From Triangularia verruculosa (lineage: Eukaryota; Ascomycota; Sordariomycetes; Sordariales; Podosporaceae), in contig MU863939.1 in NCBI GenBank assembly GCA_033296885.1, positions 1 to 64,000 of the forward strand: a stretch of 64,000 nt of DNA. Direction: 5' to 3'. Below the pieces are notes generated by a model. That model ran no database searches. It worked only from the letters and a program-made list of their open reading frames with translations, and had not been told where the DNA came from. Positions within the stretch are counted from its first letter, which is position 1, and the number at the start of each line of letters is the position of its first letter. Made by a program: the position numbers and the translations under genes. Positions 23,645-35,200 of the stretch are shown here, one piece after another.

Positions 23645-24587
23645 GGTGGGTGGCTGGGTGAGGTAACGACAGATTGAATGGTGGATGTGAGACAGGTGAG
23701 GGCGAAGTGGAGGGTGGGATTTCACAACCAGCATAAAGCGAATTTGTGAGAAAGATAAGGCGACGGTATGGCTAGGATAACGGTTGTTTAACGAGGGGAC
23801 AACAGTGTCATTAGGTAAATATGTCCATGATTAGATCAGTGCGCCAGATTTTGCTACTCTTAAGCTAATGTGTTGCTTCAGGAGTCTAATCGGAGCCCAT
23901 ATTTGTGTCAAGGAAAGGCCCTGATAGGACATGCGATAGTGTTATCGAGCTGGCAGGCAGTTGCGGATGGTAGGCCAGTATTGCACGATTTTGACAAGGA
24001 CCCTCTCTGCAGCATCGAGGAATCCCTGCAGATCAGCCCTGTCAAATTTGATAATGCAACACCGATACCGACACTGACACGTGTCAGTCCAGGGATAGGA
24101 TGTCGGTCAGATGTGAGGTTGCACCGCTGTTGGGGTTCATCATGAGGCTCTGTATGAGGTGACTTCAATGACACTGCTTGCCACGAATCACGATCGATTT
24201 CTCTTCCATTGCTTTGCGGAAACAAAGTCCTTTCGGCACAGAAGCAAAAAGAAGGGTTAGGGCTGAAGCACAACGAACCCCTGAGGTCCATTCTTTGTAC
24301 CAAGCCCAGCAGCCAAGTGAGAACCGAGCATGTCAAAAAAGGGTTGAGAAACAACGACCTAAACATTCAACAAACCTCTGCCGTGTGTTTTAGAACAGAA
24401 TCAGTCGTTTGGTCGGTGTTTCCGCTGCAGCCAAAACCGACCGATGGCATCTGCAAGACCACAATCGCCCCACCTGCCGTTGAACTGCTCCGACGCCGCG
24501 TCTCCTTGATTTGACGACATCCGCCTTCGATATCTCATATACGATGCGATGATTGCCTCATTTTTCCATTATTGGATCTTTCTCATT
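23645..24587. other. Intergenic region
   Basis: Between the monooxygenase pseudogene and the flavoprotein gene, both on the minus strand. No supported gene. Includes a GGGTTAGGG motif near 24255. Confidence 0.4.
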
Positions 24588-26332
24588 CTAACAGCCGACT
24601 AAACATGAGTATTTGCTTCCTCGTCCGAGCACAAAGCGCTCCCACTCATTTTCGTCACCCGCACCACTGCTGCCGAGATCAGAGTCCTGTCCAGCCTGAC
24701 CCTCTGGTTTGCGCTCCTCGAAGTGCTCTTGAATAGCCAACGCAATACGCTCAGCACCAGTCCGCGCCCCGCCAAGGTTAGGTCCAGCAGCTCCCAGCCG
24801 TAAAGAAGCCAGTCTTCCTGTCACAAAGAGCGGTGCATCATCCTTCCACTTCAACTGCTCCGTCAGACACGGTAACCCTCCCATCTCCTCGATAGGGTGC
24901 GTTCCCCTCATCGTTTGCAAATACGGCAGCGTGGCGATGTCAGTTTCGACTCCGGTCGCGAAATAGATCCAGTCAAAAGATGGCAAGTCCTCAATCGCCG
25001 GCTCTGTCTCGATCTTCCATCCACCACCTCCTTCGGTTGTCTGGAACTGCGCATCCACCACCTTAGTCTCCGTTCTCAACTCCAGCCTCCCACGAGCGAT
25101 GTGCTCCTTCAGCTTCTTGTGGTATCTCGGGGGGATGCTTCCGCCTCCCCTTGCTGCTTTCACCATCTGCAGCCTCTCCTCATCGGTATCGGCAGAGTAG
25201 AAGTATGCCTGCTCGAGATTACGGTACTTGCTCATCCAGCTGAGTTCGACATCGAAGGTCTTGATGGAAATGGGACTGCGCATGAGATGCCAGACTTTGG
25301 TTACGCCCTTGCGGATGGCGAGGTCTGACAGCTGAGCGGACGTGAGACCGCCGCCAATGACGAGGATGTTGGTTCTCTGACCGCCGGAGATCTTGGATTT
25401 CACCATCGGGTCTGGAAACTGCTCGATTCGAGTGCTGTGGCAGACTTGTGGAAGAGGTGTTGAGGCCGGGAATGATCTGAAGGCGTCTCTTGGAATGGAA
25501 GGCTGGTTTGCTGGCCCAACAGAGAGAACAACGGCGCGGGCGTATCGATGGCCTTGGTCTGTGGAAATTGTGAATAGAGGCTCCTCGTTGACTGAGATGC
25601 CTTTGATCACATGGAAGCGGATGTCTTGGACAGACTCCTTCTTCACAGCTCCATCGCATAGGTGGTAGCTCTTTGCGACTGCGCGGCAGTGGTCTGAAAA
25701 AAGAGCCTGGGAAGGGTTGAAGTAGTCGATACGGTCACGTTCGTTGATCTCCACTCTGGCGTTGCAAGCGCTATGGCTGGTTATTCGACACACGTCAGCG
25801 GAGGCTTATCACGGCCATGATCTCGCACCTGTACTCACGCAGAACATTTCTGGTTCCGAGTCCTCTTCCGCATGTGCTTGCTGACCTCTTTACCAACACA
25901 GTGGTGGATCTCGAGCAGTTCATTTTCTCGCCTCTGCGCATACGCATACCCAAGAAGAGCATCGCGGTCAACCGGACTGATGTGCCAGAATATTGGGCTT
26001 CGAAGATGTTCAATGTGGTAGCACTTGAACAGCTTGTTCCAACGGCCACACCAGTCGTCATGGGTGGCATCGAGTGCAACGATGTCGAGGTCTTGGGTAT
26101 GGCCAGCTGGCCGGTTGCTGCAGTGCGTGATACGGCCATTTTTAACTTGCTTCAGAGGTATCGAACGGCCGTATCGATGCAGAAAACGGTGTCTCCTATG
26201 TTCCTCATCGTTGAAGATGGCGCCTGGCGCTTTCTCGCGAAGTCGTGCTGCTACTGCTAGGCCACATGGGCCTGCACCGATGATGATCACATCGTGGACA
26301 TGTGGCAAGGTTTGTTGGCGTAGCTCGGTCAT
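24588..26332 (-). CDS. FAD/NAD(P)-dependent flavoprotein (K_oxygenase/Pyr_redox-like)
   Basis: Two exons: 26332-25839 and 25776-24588, with donor GTGAGT at 25838 and acceptor CCAG at 25777; 560 residues. The first Rossmann motif VIIIGAGPCGLAVAARL is at about 15-31, a second nucleotide-binding motif ILVIGGGLTSAQLSDLA is mid-protein, and the family ATG motif appears as DWIYFATGVETD near the C terminus. A late block LFVTGRLASLRLGAAGPNLGGARTGAERIA resembles the FAD-contacting end of these enzymes. This arrangement matches the L-ornithine/L-lysine N-monooxygenase-like superfamily and related pyridine-nucleotide flavoproteins. Substrate not predictable; no siderophore NRPS is present here. ATG 26332 is used; an upstream in-frame TTG at 26353 is not a plausible start. 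The neighbouring pseudogene is another flavoprotein but of a different family. Confidence 0.85.
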
Positions 26333-26639
26333 GTTAGAGGGGTGTTGACGCAATACGAATGATGGGAACTGATTGCAAATGAAAATATTTTTGGATCAAA
26401 AAGCTCTTCAAGTACTACGAGGCATGAGATAAAAAGAAAGGGGTCTTTGGTCATCCCCAATGGCATATTAGATGACGTTGCCGGGGACCTTGATATCTCG
26501 GTGAGAACCTTGATGGCCATCTTCCGCTCAGGGACGGGACATCAAGGTCCCCAACACCGCACCCTTCAATTGATTTCTATGTTCAATTTGGTACCAAACA
26601 CAGTCCATTACCTGTAGAAACTGACAGCCATAAAAACAA
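26333..26639. other. Short intergenic spacer
   Basis: Upstream of the flavoprotein and downstream of the CEPHGDHWHC-repeat gene. Nothing recognised. Confidence 0.4.
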
Positions 26640-27641
26640 TCAGATCATTCCCAATGCAAATGGAACCGCCGCGGCCAACAGGAAAAGATTCATCCCAGCT
26701 CCAGTCTTGGCATCGGCACCAGCAGTCACGACAGGAGCAACAGACGCTGTGCGAGTGAAGGACGCCGAGGCGGTCCCTGAGCTCAACGATGCTGGGCTAA
26801 GGGTCACACTGGGCGATACGAGTGGCGTAGTCGGTCCCGGCATGCCATCAGGACAATGCCAATGGTCACCGTGTGGCTCACACTCCTCAGGTCTAGATGT
26901 TGTTGACTGAGGAGCTGGTGATGACGGCGGCGGTGCAGTCGGCTCTGCGACACCGGGTGGACAATGCCAATGATCCCCGTGAGGCTCACACTCGCCGGTG
27001 CTAGGAGCCGTGTGGTCACCGGTTGATGATGGAGAGGGAGGGTTGGTGGGCTCGGCTACTCCTGGAGGGCAGTGCCAGTGGTCGCCATGGGGCTCACATT
27101 TTCCTGTACTGGGGACAGGCTGAGCGGTCGTGGGCTCCAGGGACGGCGGCGTAGTGGGTTCTGGCACGCCTGGCGGGCAATGCCAGTGACCACCATGAGG
27201 TTCGCATTCTCCCACGACTGAGCTTGAGGATCCTGATGTCGGAGTGCACGAGACAATTTCCTGGGTACTTGTGGTGATGCTGTATCCTGCGCTGCGCAAG
27301 GCGTGGATGTCATAAGTGTAGTAGCCTGTGAAGCTGCCCCCATCGAATGTCTCGAGAGAAGTGTAGACGACCACGCGGTCTGTGCCAGAGAAGGGGACTT
27401 CTGACGTCGACCAATGCTGGTCCATTGACGAAAGGAACTCTGGGTAGTTGGTGATTGTTGCCTCAATTCCCAGCTGGGTTCGAGTTCTTGTCCTGCGTGG
27501 AGTTGGTCAACTTAGGCCTCATACGGAATTTGATCATACTTACGAGCATGCTTGGCCGGTAGGAGACGGCGTGACGGCCTGGGGCAAGGCTGTCGCCACC
27601 CTAGCCGTCAGCGCGAGAACGACAAAGAATGAGCTCTGCAT
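26640..27641 (-). CDS. GPI-anchored protein with four CEPHGDHWHC repeats
   Basis: Two exons: 27641-27544 and 27492-26640, with donor GTAAGT and acceptor GCAG; 316 residues. Signal peptide MQSSFFVVLALTARVATA. Residues about 34-120 form a unique domain (TITNYPEFLSSMDQHW...SGTDRVVVYTSLETFDGGSFTGYYTYDIHALRSAGYSI). Then four copies of C-E-P-H-G-(D/G)-H-W-H-C-P-(P/D)-G follow with first cysteines at about 129, 165, 201 and 237, an exact 36-residue period, separated by Ser/Thr/Pro linkers. The C terminus is hydrophobic (GMNLFLLAAAVPFALGMI), typical of a GPI signal. The Cys/His/Asp cluster could bind Zn or Cu; that is inference. A related protein with the same motif lies at 29473-30062. A TATAAA lies 80-85 bases upstream. 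The role is probably at the cell surface. Confidence 0.9.
26770..27212 (-). repeat. 108-bp tandem repeat encoding CEPHGDHWHC units
   Basis: Four consecutive 36-codon units, measured from the first Cys codon of each motif (27206, 27098, 26990 and 26882 on the minus strand). Spacing is exact, while linkers differ in sequence; this implies unit duplication followed by linker divergence under constant length. Confidence 0.9.
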
Positions 27642-27720
27642 CTTGAAGGCCGATCTACCTATTTGAGGACACTTATGATGACTGGCTTAACACCCGCAAC
27701 CTCCCGAGACCTTGGAGCTC

Positions 27721-27726
27721 TTTATA
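27721..27726 (-). promoter_or_regulatory. TATA box of CEPHGDHWHC-repeat gene
   Basis: TATAAA on the minus strand, 80-85 bases before the ATG at 27641. Confidence 0.5.
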
Positions 27727-28525
27727 CAAGCAATGGGCACACTTCGCAGACACTTTGGTTGAACGCCTAATTTCCTGTTTTTTCAGCCCACCACACCCTC
27801 TATCATTGCACTATCATCTCTCAAATGCGGCTCGGCCTGTGGTCAAGCTCTAACTGCCAATATTGGATTGTTGACTCCCACGTCTTTGGCATCGATGTTG
27901 CACTCGGTTACCAACAGCAGGCGAGCATATCAAGCTTTTGCATGATCCCAGGCTACCCCCGCGGGTCTTTTTACGTGATCGAACACACCAAAGCACGCCC
28001 AAGTAACCTTTGCAGCCAAAGAAAATTTCAAGGTTGGTTCAATATTGCGGAGGCGGCATGCCAAGATACCCAAACCCTGGTAACCATCAAGGTGTTTTAC
28101 TATAAGCCCTCCACGCCAAGAAGTTCTGTTCATCAAGGTACTTCTCAAGGTTCCAAGAGCTTGTACGAAATGGGTTGTCTTTGTCAGTATCAAGACTGAT
28201 GACTTGCAGAGAGTAACGATGAGTAGGTGTTTTGAGTGAGCTTCAGATCAGCGAGGCACCATAGACAAGAGCATATGATGTGTGGACAGCGTTACAATGC
28301 ATCTGAGTCCCATCGAGAATCCGAAGGCTTCGCGAAGTCAAGACACGTCTAATTTAGCTCCAAGGGAAAGGATCAAGTATAAAGAGGGACAGATGTCGTG
28401 TCTGAATCGAATGAACAGCATCGTCGACAACATCACAACTTCTCAGTCTTCTCATCAGAATCTCAGTTTATACCACAGGTCACCTTCTTCGGCAAGCCTC
28501 ATTTTACCAATTCGTACATTTCAAA
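27727..28525. other. Divergent intergenic region
   Basis: Between the minus-strand repeat gene and the plus-strand small secreted protein. Includes TATAAA at 28378-28383. No other gene supported. Confidence 0.45.
28378..28383 (+). promoter_or_regulatory. TATA box of small secreted protein gene
   Basis: TATAAA about 145 bases upstream of the ATG at 28526. Confidence 0.45.
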
Positions 28526-28795
28526 ATGGTATCCTTCAAGCTCCTCATCACCGTCTTTCAGCTCGCCTCCGTGGCCTACGCCGCACCAGAGTTCAGGAGC
28601 GATCTCGTTTCTCGCGACTGCTTCCCCCCCACGGGGTGCACCCTCGTTGGCAACTGCGAGTACTGCTGTGCCACAAACCCGAGGGGAGCCTGCCACGAAA
28701 CCCATGGCACCGCAACTTGCCCGGTGGCTGGCCAGAAGAGATATCACTGTGATGACCACGCTGCGGCCGTCGCCCTTGGCTTGATCTCGGCCTAA
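28526..28795 (+). CDS. Small secreted cysteine-rich protein, 89 residues
   Basis: Single exon. Signal peptide MVSFKLLITVFQLASVAYA with an Ala-Pro after the likely cleavage site. The mature part of about 70 residues carries eight cysteines (RDC, TGC, GNC, EYCC, GAC, ATC and YHC), enough for four disulfides, and ends with a short hydrophobic LGLISA. No repeat of the CEPHGDHWHC motif, though it sits between the two genes that carry it. No family recognised; effector-like or antimicrobial-like by size and cysteine content only. Confidence 0.85.
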   Translation: MVSFKLLITVFQLASVAYAAPEFRSDLVSRDCFPPTGCTLVGNCEYCCATNPRGACHETHGTATCPVAGQKRYHCDDHAAAVALGLISA

Positions 28796-29472
28796 AGTGC
28801 CCGACTCACCGTCCAGCATTCCTGTTCACCTAGGCGAGCAATCTTGAGTTTACGGGGAAGGCAAGACGGCAGAAGGAATAAAATGGGCAGGATTGATTGA
28901 AGGATAAATCAGGGCTGTGGATATTACCTTACATTGGAACCAAAGTATCAAAGGCTTCATTGTGCTATCTTTGCAAGTTCAACACTTGTTAGCCAGCCTA
29001 CTCAAATGGAAGAAAGCTTGATTCCACCTCTGAACCATACCATGAGATTGGTTGCAACAATGACTGCGATGATCAGCTATGCAATCCCACGTGTTGAAGC
29101 GAGGTCTTGTCTTGGCTGAGAACCTTGATGGTCCTTCCACCCACAATGACTTGCCTTTTGTGCAAAGAATGATCAGCCCACCCCCACGAACACCAACGGG
29201 ATGCAGCTAGAACAAGATTACTCATGCAAAATTCTTTGATGACAGGAAAAAAGGCTGGGTGAGGCAAGGATGTTACTCTGTGTGTATGCAGGTACAGCAA
29301 GACAGTAACCGCCAGTCCTGGAACACAACATGTGAAGCTGGTGCCATCTTCCTCGCATAAAGAGCGCTCTCTTTTTCTCCTGTTATTGTCTCGCTTGTTT
29401 GGTAAGCCAGCTCAACTTGCTCAGTCCATCGTTTGTCGTATCCTCTCACTCAGTGTCTCGCTGATTGACATA
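28796..29472. other. Intergenic region
   Basis: No supported gene; 3' flank of the small secreted gene and 5' flank of the next secreted gene. Confidence 0.4.
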
Positions 29473-30062
29473 ATGAAGACTTTCACTGCCGCCATCATCG
29501 TCGCGCTCAGCGCGCTGTCAGCAGCCCAGGAGTTGGCACCCTCGCCTACTGAGTCTGTAGGTTGTGAGCCCCATGGCGACCACTGGTAGGTGCCTTCTCT
29601 CATTTTTTTTTTCATTCTTGAACTCTAGACCTAACGCTAATCCCACACGGGCACTGCGATGGACCTCGCGAGGCTGCCCCTGCTACCACTGCCACCCCCG
29701 TGATCATCAACACCTCCATTTCCGTCACCGTTCCAGCTACCACCACTGCTGCTCCTCAGGATGATCACGACCATGAAGATGAAGAGGACCACGACGACCA
29801 CAGCTCCGGTGTGCTGGCCCCTAGCCCAACTGGATCCGTTGGCTGCGAGCCTCATGGCGACCACTGGCATTGCGAGGGACCTGCTGCCCCCGTCACCACC
29901 ATTGCGACTGTCACCACTAGTGGTGTGGCTTCTGGAACTGATGTACCGGTCACTACGAACACTGGTCCTGCCTTCACTGCTGGTGCTTCGTCGGTTCATG
30001 GATCTTTGGGCGCTGCTGCTGGAATAGTTGGATTGATTGGGTTTGCTATAGGTGGGATTTGA
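29473..30062 (+). CDS. Second CEPHGDHWHC surface protein, His/Asp-rich, GPI-type tail
   Basis: Exon 1 is 29473-29585, ending inside the Trp codon of CEPHGDHW, followed by a GTAGGT donor. The continuing frame reads HCDGPREAAPA from 29652. The expected acceptor would end at 29650, where the sequence is GG, not AG; strong branch-like CTAAC/CTAAT motifs lie just before it. The nearest AG upstream (29627-29628) gives TGA at the join, and the nearest downstream gives a wrong frame. Apart from this, the protein (about 175 residues) has a signal peptide (MKTFTAAIIVALSALSAA), two copies of APSPT-x-SVGCEPHGDHWHC, a strongly acidic/histidine stretch between them (DDHDHEDEEDHDDH) and a hydrophobic C terminus (AAAGIVGLIGFAIGGI) consistent with a GPI signal. 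Metal binding is likely by composition, but not shown. Confidence 0.75.
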
Positions 30063-30752
30063 TGGGTATGTGAGGCTGTTTGTAAATATGTCTAGGGGGA
30101 TTTTGCCTGCAGACATCGAAGACATTGGTAATATATACAACGCTAGTTTGTTCGATGATTGTGCTCTACATCTAAGATACAAAGCGGCAGACCAGTGGAT
30201 ATGTGAACAAAGTGAAAACAGGCTTGCCATGGGGTTATGCTGCAGTCAATGTTGGTGGACCTAGGCATGAAAGTGTCCACAACGCACAAGAACATGGAAC
30301 CGCGTATGAGAGATACAAAAGCAAACAATATCATAAAAGTGCGTTAGAGGCTCAGCTTTCAGTATGCTGTTCTTTCTTCACATGCCTAGCCCAACATGTC
30401 ATTGGGCCGAAGCTCAATCTGGCCAGACCTTGATGGGGTTTGTGTGTGGAAAAGAGACTGGCCAGTCGGATTCCATACCATGCCACTACTGATCATACCT
30501 ATTCAGCCTGGTGATGCTCTCTACATATAAAACTCTGCAGCTTCCTCTTGATGTACTACACTTTGATCCAAGCCCGTAGCCCTTTTTGATTCTCCAGATC
30601 TGACCCACCAGACAAGCAGTTCCTGTTGGCGGTGATACTGCATCATGCCTTCAATCCTTCCAAGACTCACAGGACCCCACTATATCTGGCCAGTTGTCGC
30701 ATTCCTTCGCTCCGCCGAGGGTTTGCGGCCGTCGCCATTCACATTTCCTTGA
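30063..30752. other. Intergenic region
   Basis: Nothing supported; contains the 3' flanks of two convergent genes. Confidence 0.4.
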
Positions 30753-31331
30753 TCAAATGTTAACCCCTCTCATGCAATTTCCACACCAGCCACAGTCCTT
30801 GTCGCAAAGACCATATTCCATATCCGACTGCCGGAAGAATGCAACGCCATAGGAGCTCGTAGCCGGCGCCCATGCCCTTCGTGTGCTTTTATTTTTAGGA
30901 GCAGCTACCGGTTTCTTAGTAGACGATTGCCCATGACGCAGCGAGTCCTCTTGATGTTGAAGCATGTGTTTTTTGGTCTTGAACTTTTTACCGCAGCATT
31001 GGAAGTCCGACGCCTTAGCCGTGGTTTCGGTCGGGGGCATGGTCTCGGGAGCTGGCACAGCAGCGGGTTCTGCAGGGGCAGTTGAGATATTCTGGAGCGC
31101 TGTCGTGGGTTGCTTCTTCTTGTTGTTCTGGTTCTGGGTCACTTTCTGAGAATGATCTTTCTGTGCATGCAGCGGAGAGTCTCGCTGGTGTTGATCCCGG
31201 GCTTCAGCCGTGACGAAGCGAGCGCCGCAGTCGCATGAGACTGCGTCATGATTTGGAGAGTCAAGCCGGTGTTGCTTGAGGGCCTGAGCGTTTGCTACAC
31301 GCTTGCCGCACTCACAAAGGGTGGTCTTCAT
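30753..31331 (-). CDS. C2H2-like protein with three C-x-C fingers
   Basis: Single exon, 192 residues from ATG 31331; the frame remains open upstream to 31508, but that part is not finger-like. Three spaced modules share the pattern C-x-C(or CC)-G-x-(K/R)-F/V...H-x5-H: CECGKRVANAQALKQH, CDCGARFVTAEARDQH and CCGKKFKTKKHMLQH, each followed by (D/E)SxxH. The cysteine spacing (one residue between cysteines) is shorter than classic C2H2. The C terminus has a further cysteine cluster (GLCDKDCGWCGNC). Lys/Arg-rich linkers suggest nuclear location. Role unknown; RNA or DNA binding is the natural guess. Confidence 0.75.
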   Translation of the reverse strand: MKTTLCECGKRVANAQALKQHRLDSPNHDAVSCDCGARFVTAEARDQHQRDSPLHAQKDHSQKVTQNQNNKKKQPTTALQNISTAPAEPAAVPAPETMPPTETTAKASDFQCCGKKFKTKKHMLQHQEDSLRHGQSSTKKPVAAPKNKSTRRAWAPATSSYGVAFFRQSDMEYGLCDKDCGWCGNCMRGVNI

Positions 31332-32293
31332 GATGCCTGCTACCTGGCTGAGAGGTGGAACGCTGTTGACGTTGCTATCGAAATCTTCGCAAACGATGTC
31401 GTCACTCCCAGCTAAGTTTTGCAATGGGAGCACGGAAACATACGAGAGAGGTGCAAAGGACTCGAACTGCTTTGACGGTAAACAAAAGCTGACTTGCAGT
31501 TCAACCAACCGGCTCGGGCGCCAATGCCCGCGTTTTCACTCACCCTTTCGAACAGAGCAAAGCGGGGAACTGGTGCCACGCATATACATACGTAGGACCA
31601 ATGAGGATGCGAGCCGACGCCGCACACTGAGGCCTCTTGCTTCTCTTCAATTTCACGTCATCAGACAAGTATCTACATCGGCAGCCAAATTTCAACCATC
31701 CATCATATACGAGGCTAAAGCATTACAAGTCGTTTCTAAGCTGCTTGAGATGCAATCCACGGAAATTATACCTGCCCGTCGAAAGTGTTGGGAAAGCCAC
31801 ATCCAAAATGATGTGATTTTGAGAATTGTCAGTCCTTCTAGATTGTCGGAGTTGCTGAGCTCCTTCTAGATTCTCGGAGTAAGGTAGCTCAACGTAGTGC
31901 ACCAAACATTTGACCTTTGATCATGAATTTACGGTTATATACTCAGTATCATAGGCGAAACGGGCACAATAATAAAATGAGGGATGGTTGAAGCGTTGGC
32001 GTAGGTACCTAGCGGCATGTGGCATGTCTGCCAATACAAGCACTCGCCCGTACCCCTCTACCCACCAATCCAATCATATCTAACCGTAAGGCGGTGAGTC
32101 TCAAGGCAGACACGCATCTCCGTGGGATGAGGCGATGCTGCATGGGAGCTACAGCTCTTCCGTGGTTAGAGTGCTGTCAACCTTGGCTCAAACTACACCG
32201 CTTTTGCTGCGAGTTGACTTTCGCCCAAACCCTCTTCTAATCCGATTTAACTGCAAAGTTGAATCCGACCTTGTAATTATACACGCAGCAAAG
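31332..32293. other. Divergent intergenic region
   Basis: Upstream of the finger protein (minus) and the SNF2 gene (plus). A 188-residue open frame on the plus strand (31303-31869) is mostly antisense or promoter sequence with no domain. Confidence 0.4.
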
Positions 32294-35200
32294 ATGGATC
32301 ACCCCGATATGGACGAGAACTACTCGACGCGTAAAAGACCCTTCCAAACCGGACAGTATTATGACTATGCGAACGAGAATAAACGAATCCGCTTAGTGGA
32401 CGATACCCCGATGTTGAACGCGTTTCTGGATACTTCTGCCAGTAGCGCCTCCCTGTCAACATGCCTATTTGCTCATGGCAACGATGAAGCTTCCTGCAAT
32501 TCCCCAGGGTCATGGTCGCCGCCGGTTCATGGCCCTCAGAGTCCATTTCATCCACAGCGCTCTTTCTCCCAGTGCAATGGATTCAATACAGCGGTTCAAT
32601 TTTACCCAGCCTGTGGCATGTCCAGCTTTCCATGGATGGCAACGATGGAAATCTCGTTGGGTGCAGATCCAACTTTGATCCCACTTGAAGATGAGCAGCG
32701 GCGCGACTTCAGTCTCCAAACAGCGCCTTTAACCGCCACCAGTTGGGATACAGTCGGCTTGGCCGGCAGCCTTGTGGGAATGGAAGAAATACTACCTTCG
32801 GCGGCAACCAACAATGCCCTAGGTTCTGACGATGCCTTCTTCCCTCCACAATCGGGCATGGTACAAGAGCAGACCCCAATCCCCGACGACAGTATGGAGC
32901 TTATTTCGACGCTCAAATATCGTGCCTCGGGGTCCTCTCCTGCGCCTAGCCAGTCAGAGGCTTCATCTTCTGCCTCTGTGGATTCGTTTCGCACCAGCCT
33001 GATAAATGCAACTGAAGGGTCTGTGGAGTCAACGCCACTCTCCGGTGGCCTTCCGGCTTCCGAATCCGCGCTCGCCACGTCTTTTCAAGAAGCTGAATGC
33101 AGACTTAGCCCCAATACTGAGATTGTTCTGACAGGGCGTCAATCCTTCAAGCTCAATGTCGAACCAGATGTTTGTTTTGGAGTGGTAAGTGGGCCCTTAG
33201 ATGCATACAGTATTGCAAGGTTTCATCTTTGTCTGATCCAAAAAGTAGATTCTATCAACCGCATTCTCTTCGGTTAGTTGCGAAGCAACTGACAACCTTG
33301 ATGTCTCTTTGTTCGGGTCTGCACTAAAGCTGACGTTAACCACAACTGGGAAATACGTCGGACTTGTCAAATGTCAAGGCTTGGTCAAGGCTCTGAGCAA
33401 GTTTTCGGTCACTTTGAAAGCCCGTATGATCAAGCTGGGGGCCAGCGACAGGAAGGACAAGAGAGGCACTGCAATGCCATGGAGCCCGACAGATACCCCC
33501 CTACGTATCACTGTCTGTGGATTGAAGATCGAAAGTGAAGATCTAGGGAACATGTTGTCGGATCATTCGCTCTTCTTTCAGCATCCATTCCCCACAGAGG
33601 TTGATCCGTCGCTTCTCTACTACAACCCTCACTATCTACTCCGACCAGGCACGACGATGCCGGATGTGGCTCAGTTAACACTCTCGGGCCCTGATGAGCC
33701 GCAAGTGATAGAGCGACTGGACGATGTGAGCAAGGCCCGTGTGATGCGCATATTCGATCTTACCTACGATCCATCAGCATCTATCGAGGTGAAACCAAGC
33801 CCACGCCTCAAGGCCACATTGAAGAAGTAAGTTGATGTGTGGATTTCATTCTCGCAGACGTCAATACCTCGGACATTAACGGGAACTAGGCATCAACTCG
33901 TGGCACTCAGTATGATGACAGAGAAAGAGGCGGCAATCATTGATCAAGCAAAGTTTCCGTGCTTGTGGGAGAGGTCTACCAAGCCAGATGGAACGGCATG
34001 GTAAGTTGGACAAATTTGCTGCGAGGATAATGGTACATACTAATGCAATCTCTGTCTCGCAGCTATCGACATCGAATTACTGGCAGAAGAGACGACCTTC
34101 CTCAGCCTCACCGTGGTGGAATTCTTGCTGATGTAGGTCTCACTGCACCCTTTCTCCCATCTAGGCCGAGGTATCTTGAAAGCGGTGCGCTAATTTCAAG
34201 ATTGCAGGAAATGGGCCTCGGGAAGACCCTCTCTGTTTTGGCGTTGATCTGCTCCTCGTTGGATCAAGAGGACGAGCCAGCCGCTGATAACAGAGTTGAA
34301 AAGCCAAACGCTCGCAACCCCACATTGATCATAACACCAAAATCAAGTGAGTTCAGAGCCGGTTTACAACATATAAATCTAAATCATCTAACACCTACAA
34401 GCCCTAGCAGCATGGCGTGATCAAGTAAAACTGTACGAGGTTACCTGCGCATAAGAGTTTTAAAACTTCATCTTCTTAACCATAAATATTTATCTAGGCA
34501 CATACGTCCAAGACAGGTGAAGACAGCCGTATTCCACGGGTCAAGCCGCGCAAAGGGTTTCGATAAGATGTTGGATTGCGACATTTTATTTACGACGTAC
34601 GAGACAGTCCGCTCAGATTCGCGCTCGCAACGACTGCTTTCCTCAAGGTCATGGCGCCGGGTCGTACTCGATGAAGGTAGGTAATCTCTTTTGGCCCTTT
34701 ATTTCGTGGCTTCTAATCCTGAATTGATAGCGCATCGTATCCGAAATCGAGCGGCACAAATTTTCACGGCCGTGTCTGAGCTCCAGGCACCTTACAAATG
34801 GGCTTTGACTGGCACACCAATCATGAACTCTCTCGACGACTTTGCCTCTCTTATTAGTTTCATCGATGTCCAGCCGTTCAACACAAAATCAACGTTCGAC
34901 TTTTGGATTACTTCTCCTCTTAAAGACAAAAGATCGTTGCAGATGAAAAACTTGGAACATCTTGTCAAAGCAACATGCTTGCGCAGAATCAAATCGCAAA
35001 TAGAAGGGGATGTCAAACTCCCAGCACGCACCGAAAAAATCGAAACGGTCGAACTCAGTCCCCACGACAGGGAGCTCTATGATTACTTCAAATCGAAGAC
35101 CGTCAAGACCGCAGCAGGGGTGGCGGATGAAACAACACCTTGGTCGTACTCCAGCACTGCGAAAGATGGTGGCAAAGGCAAAAACATCCTCGGCCTTCTC

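Noticed and set aside
31303..31869. 188-residue plus-strand open frame
   Set aside because: Overlaps the 5' part of the C2H2 gene and its promoter, with no recognisable sequence.
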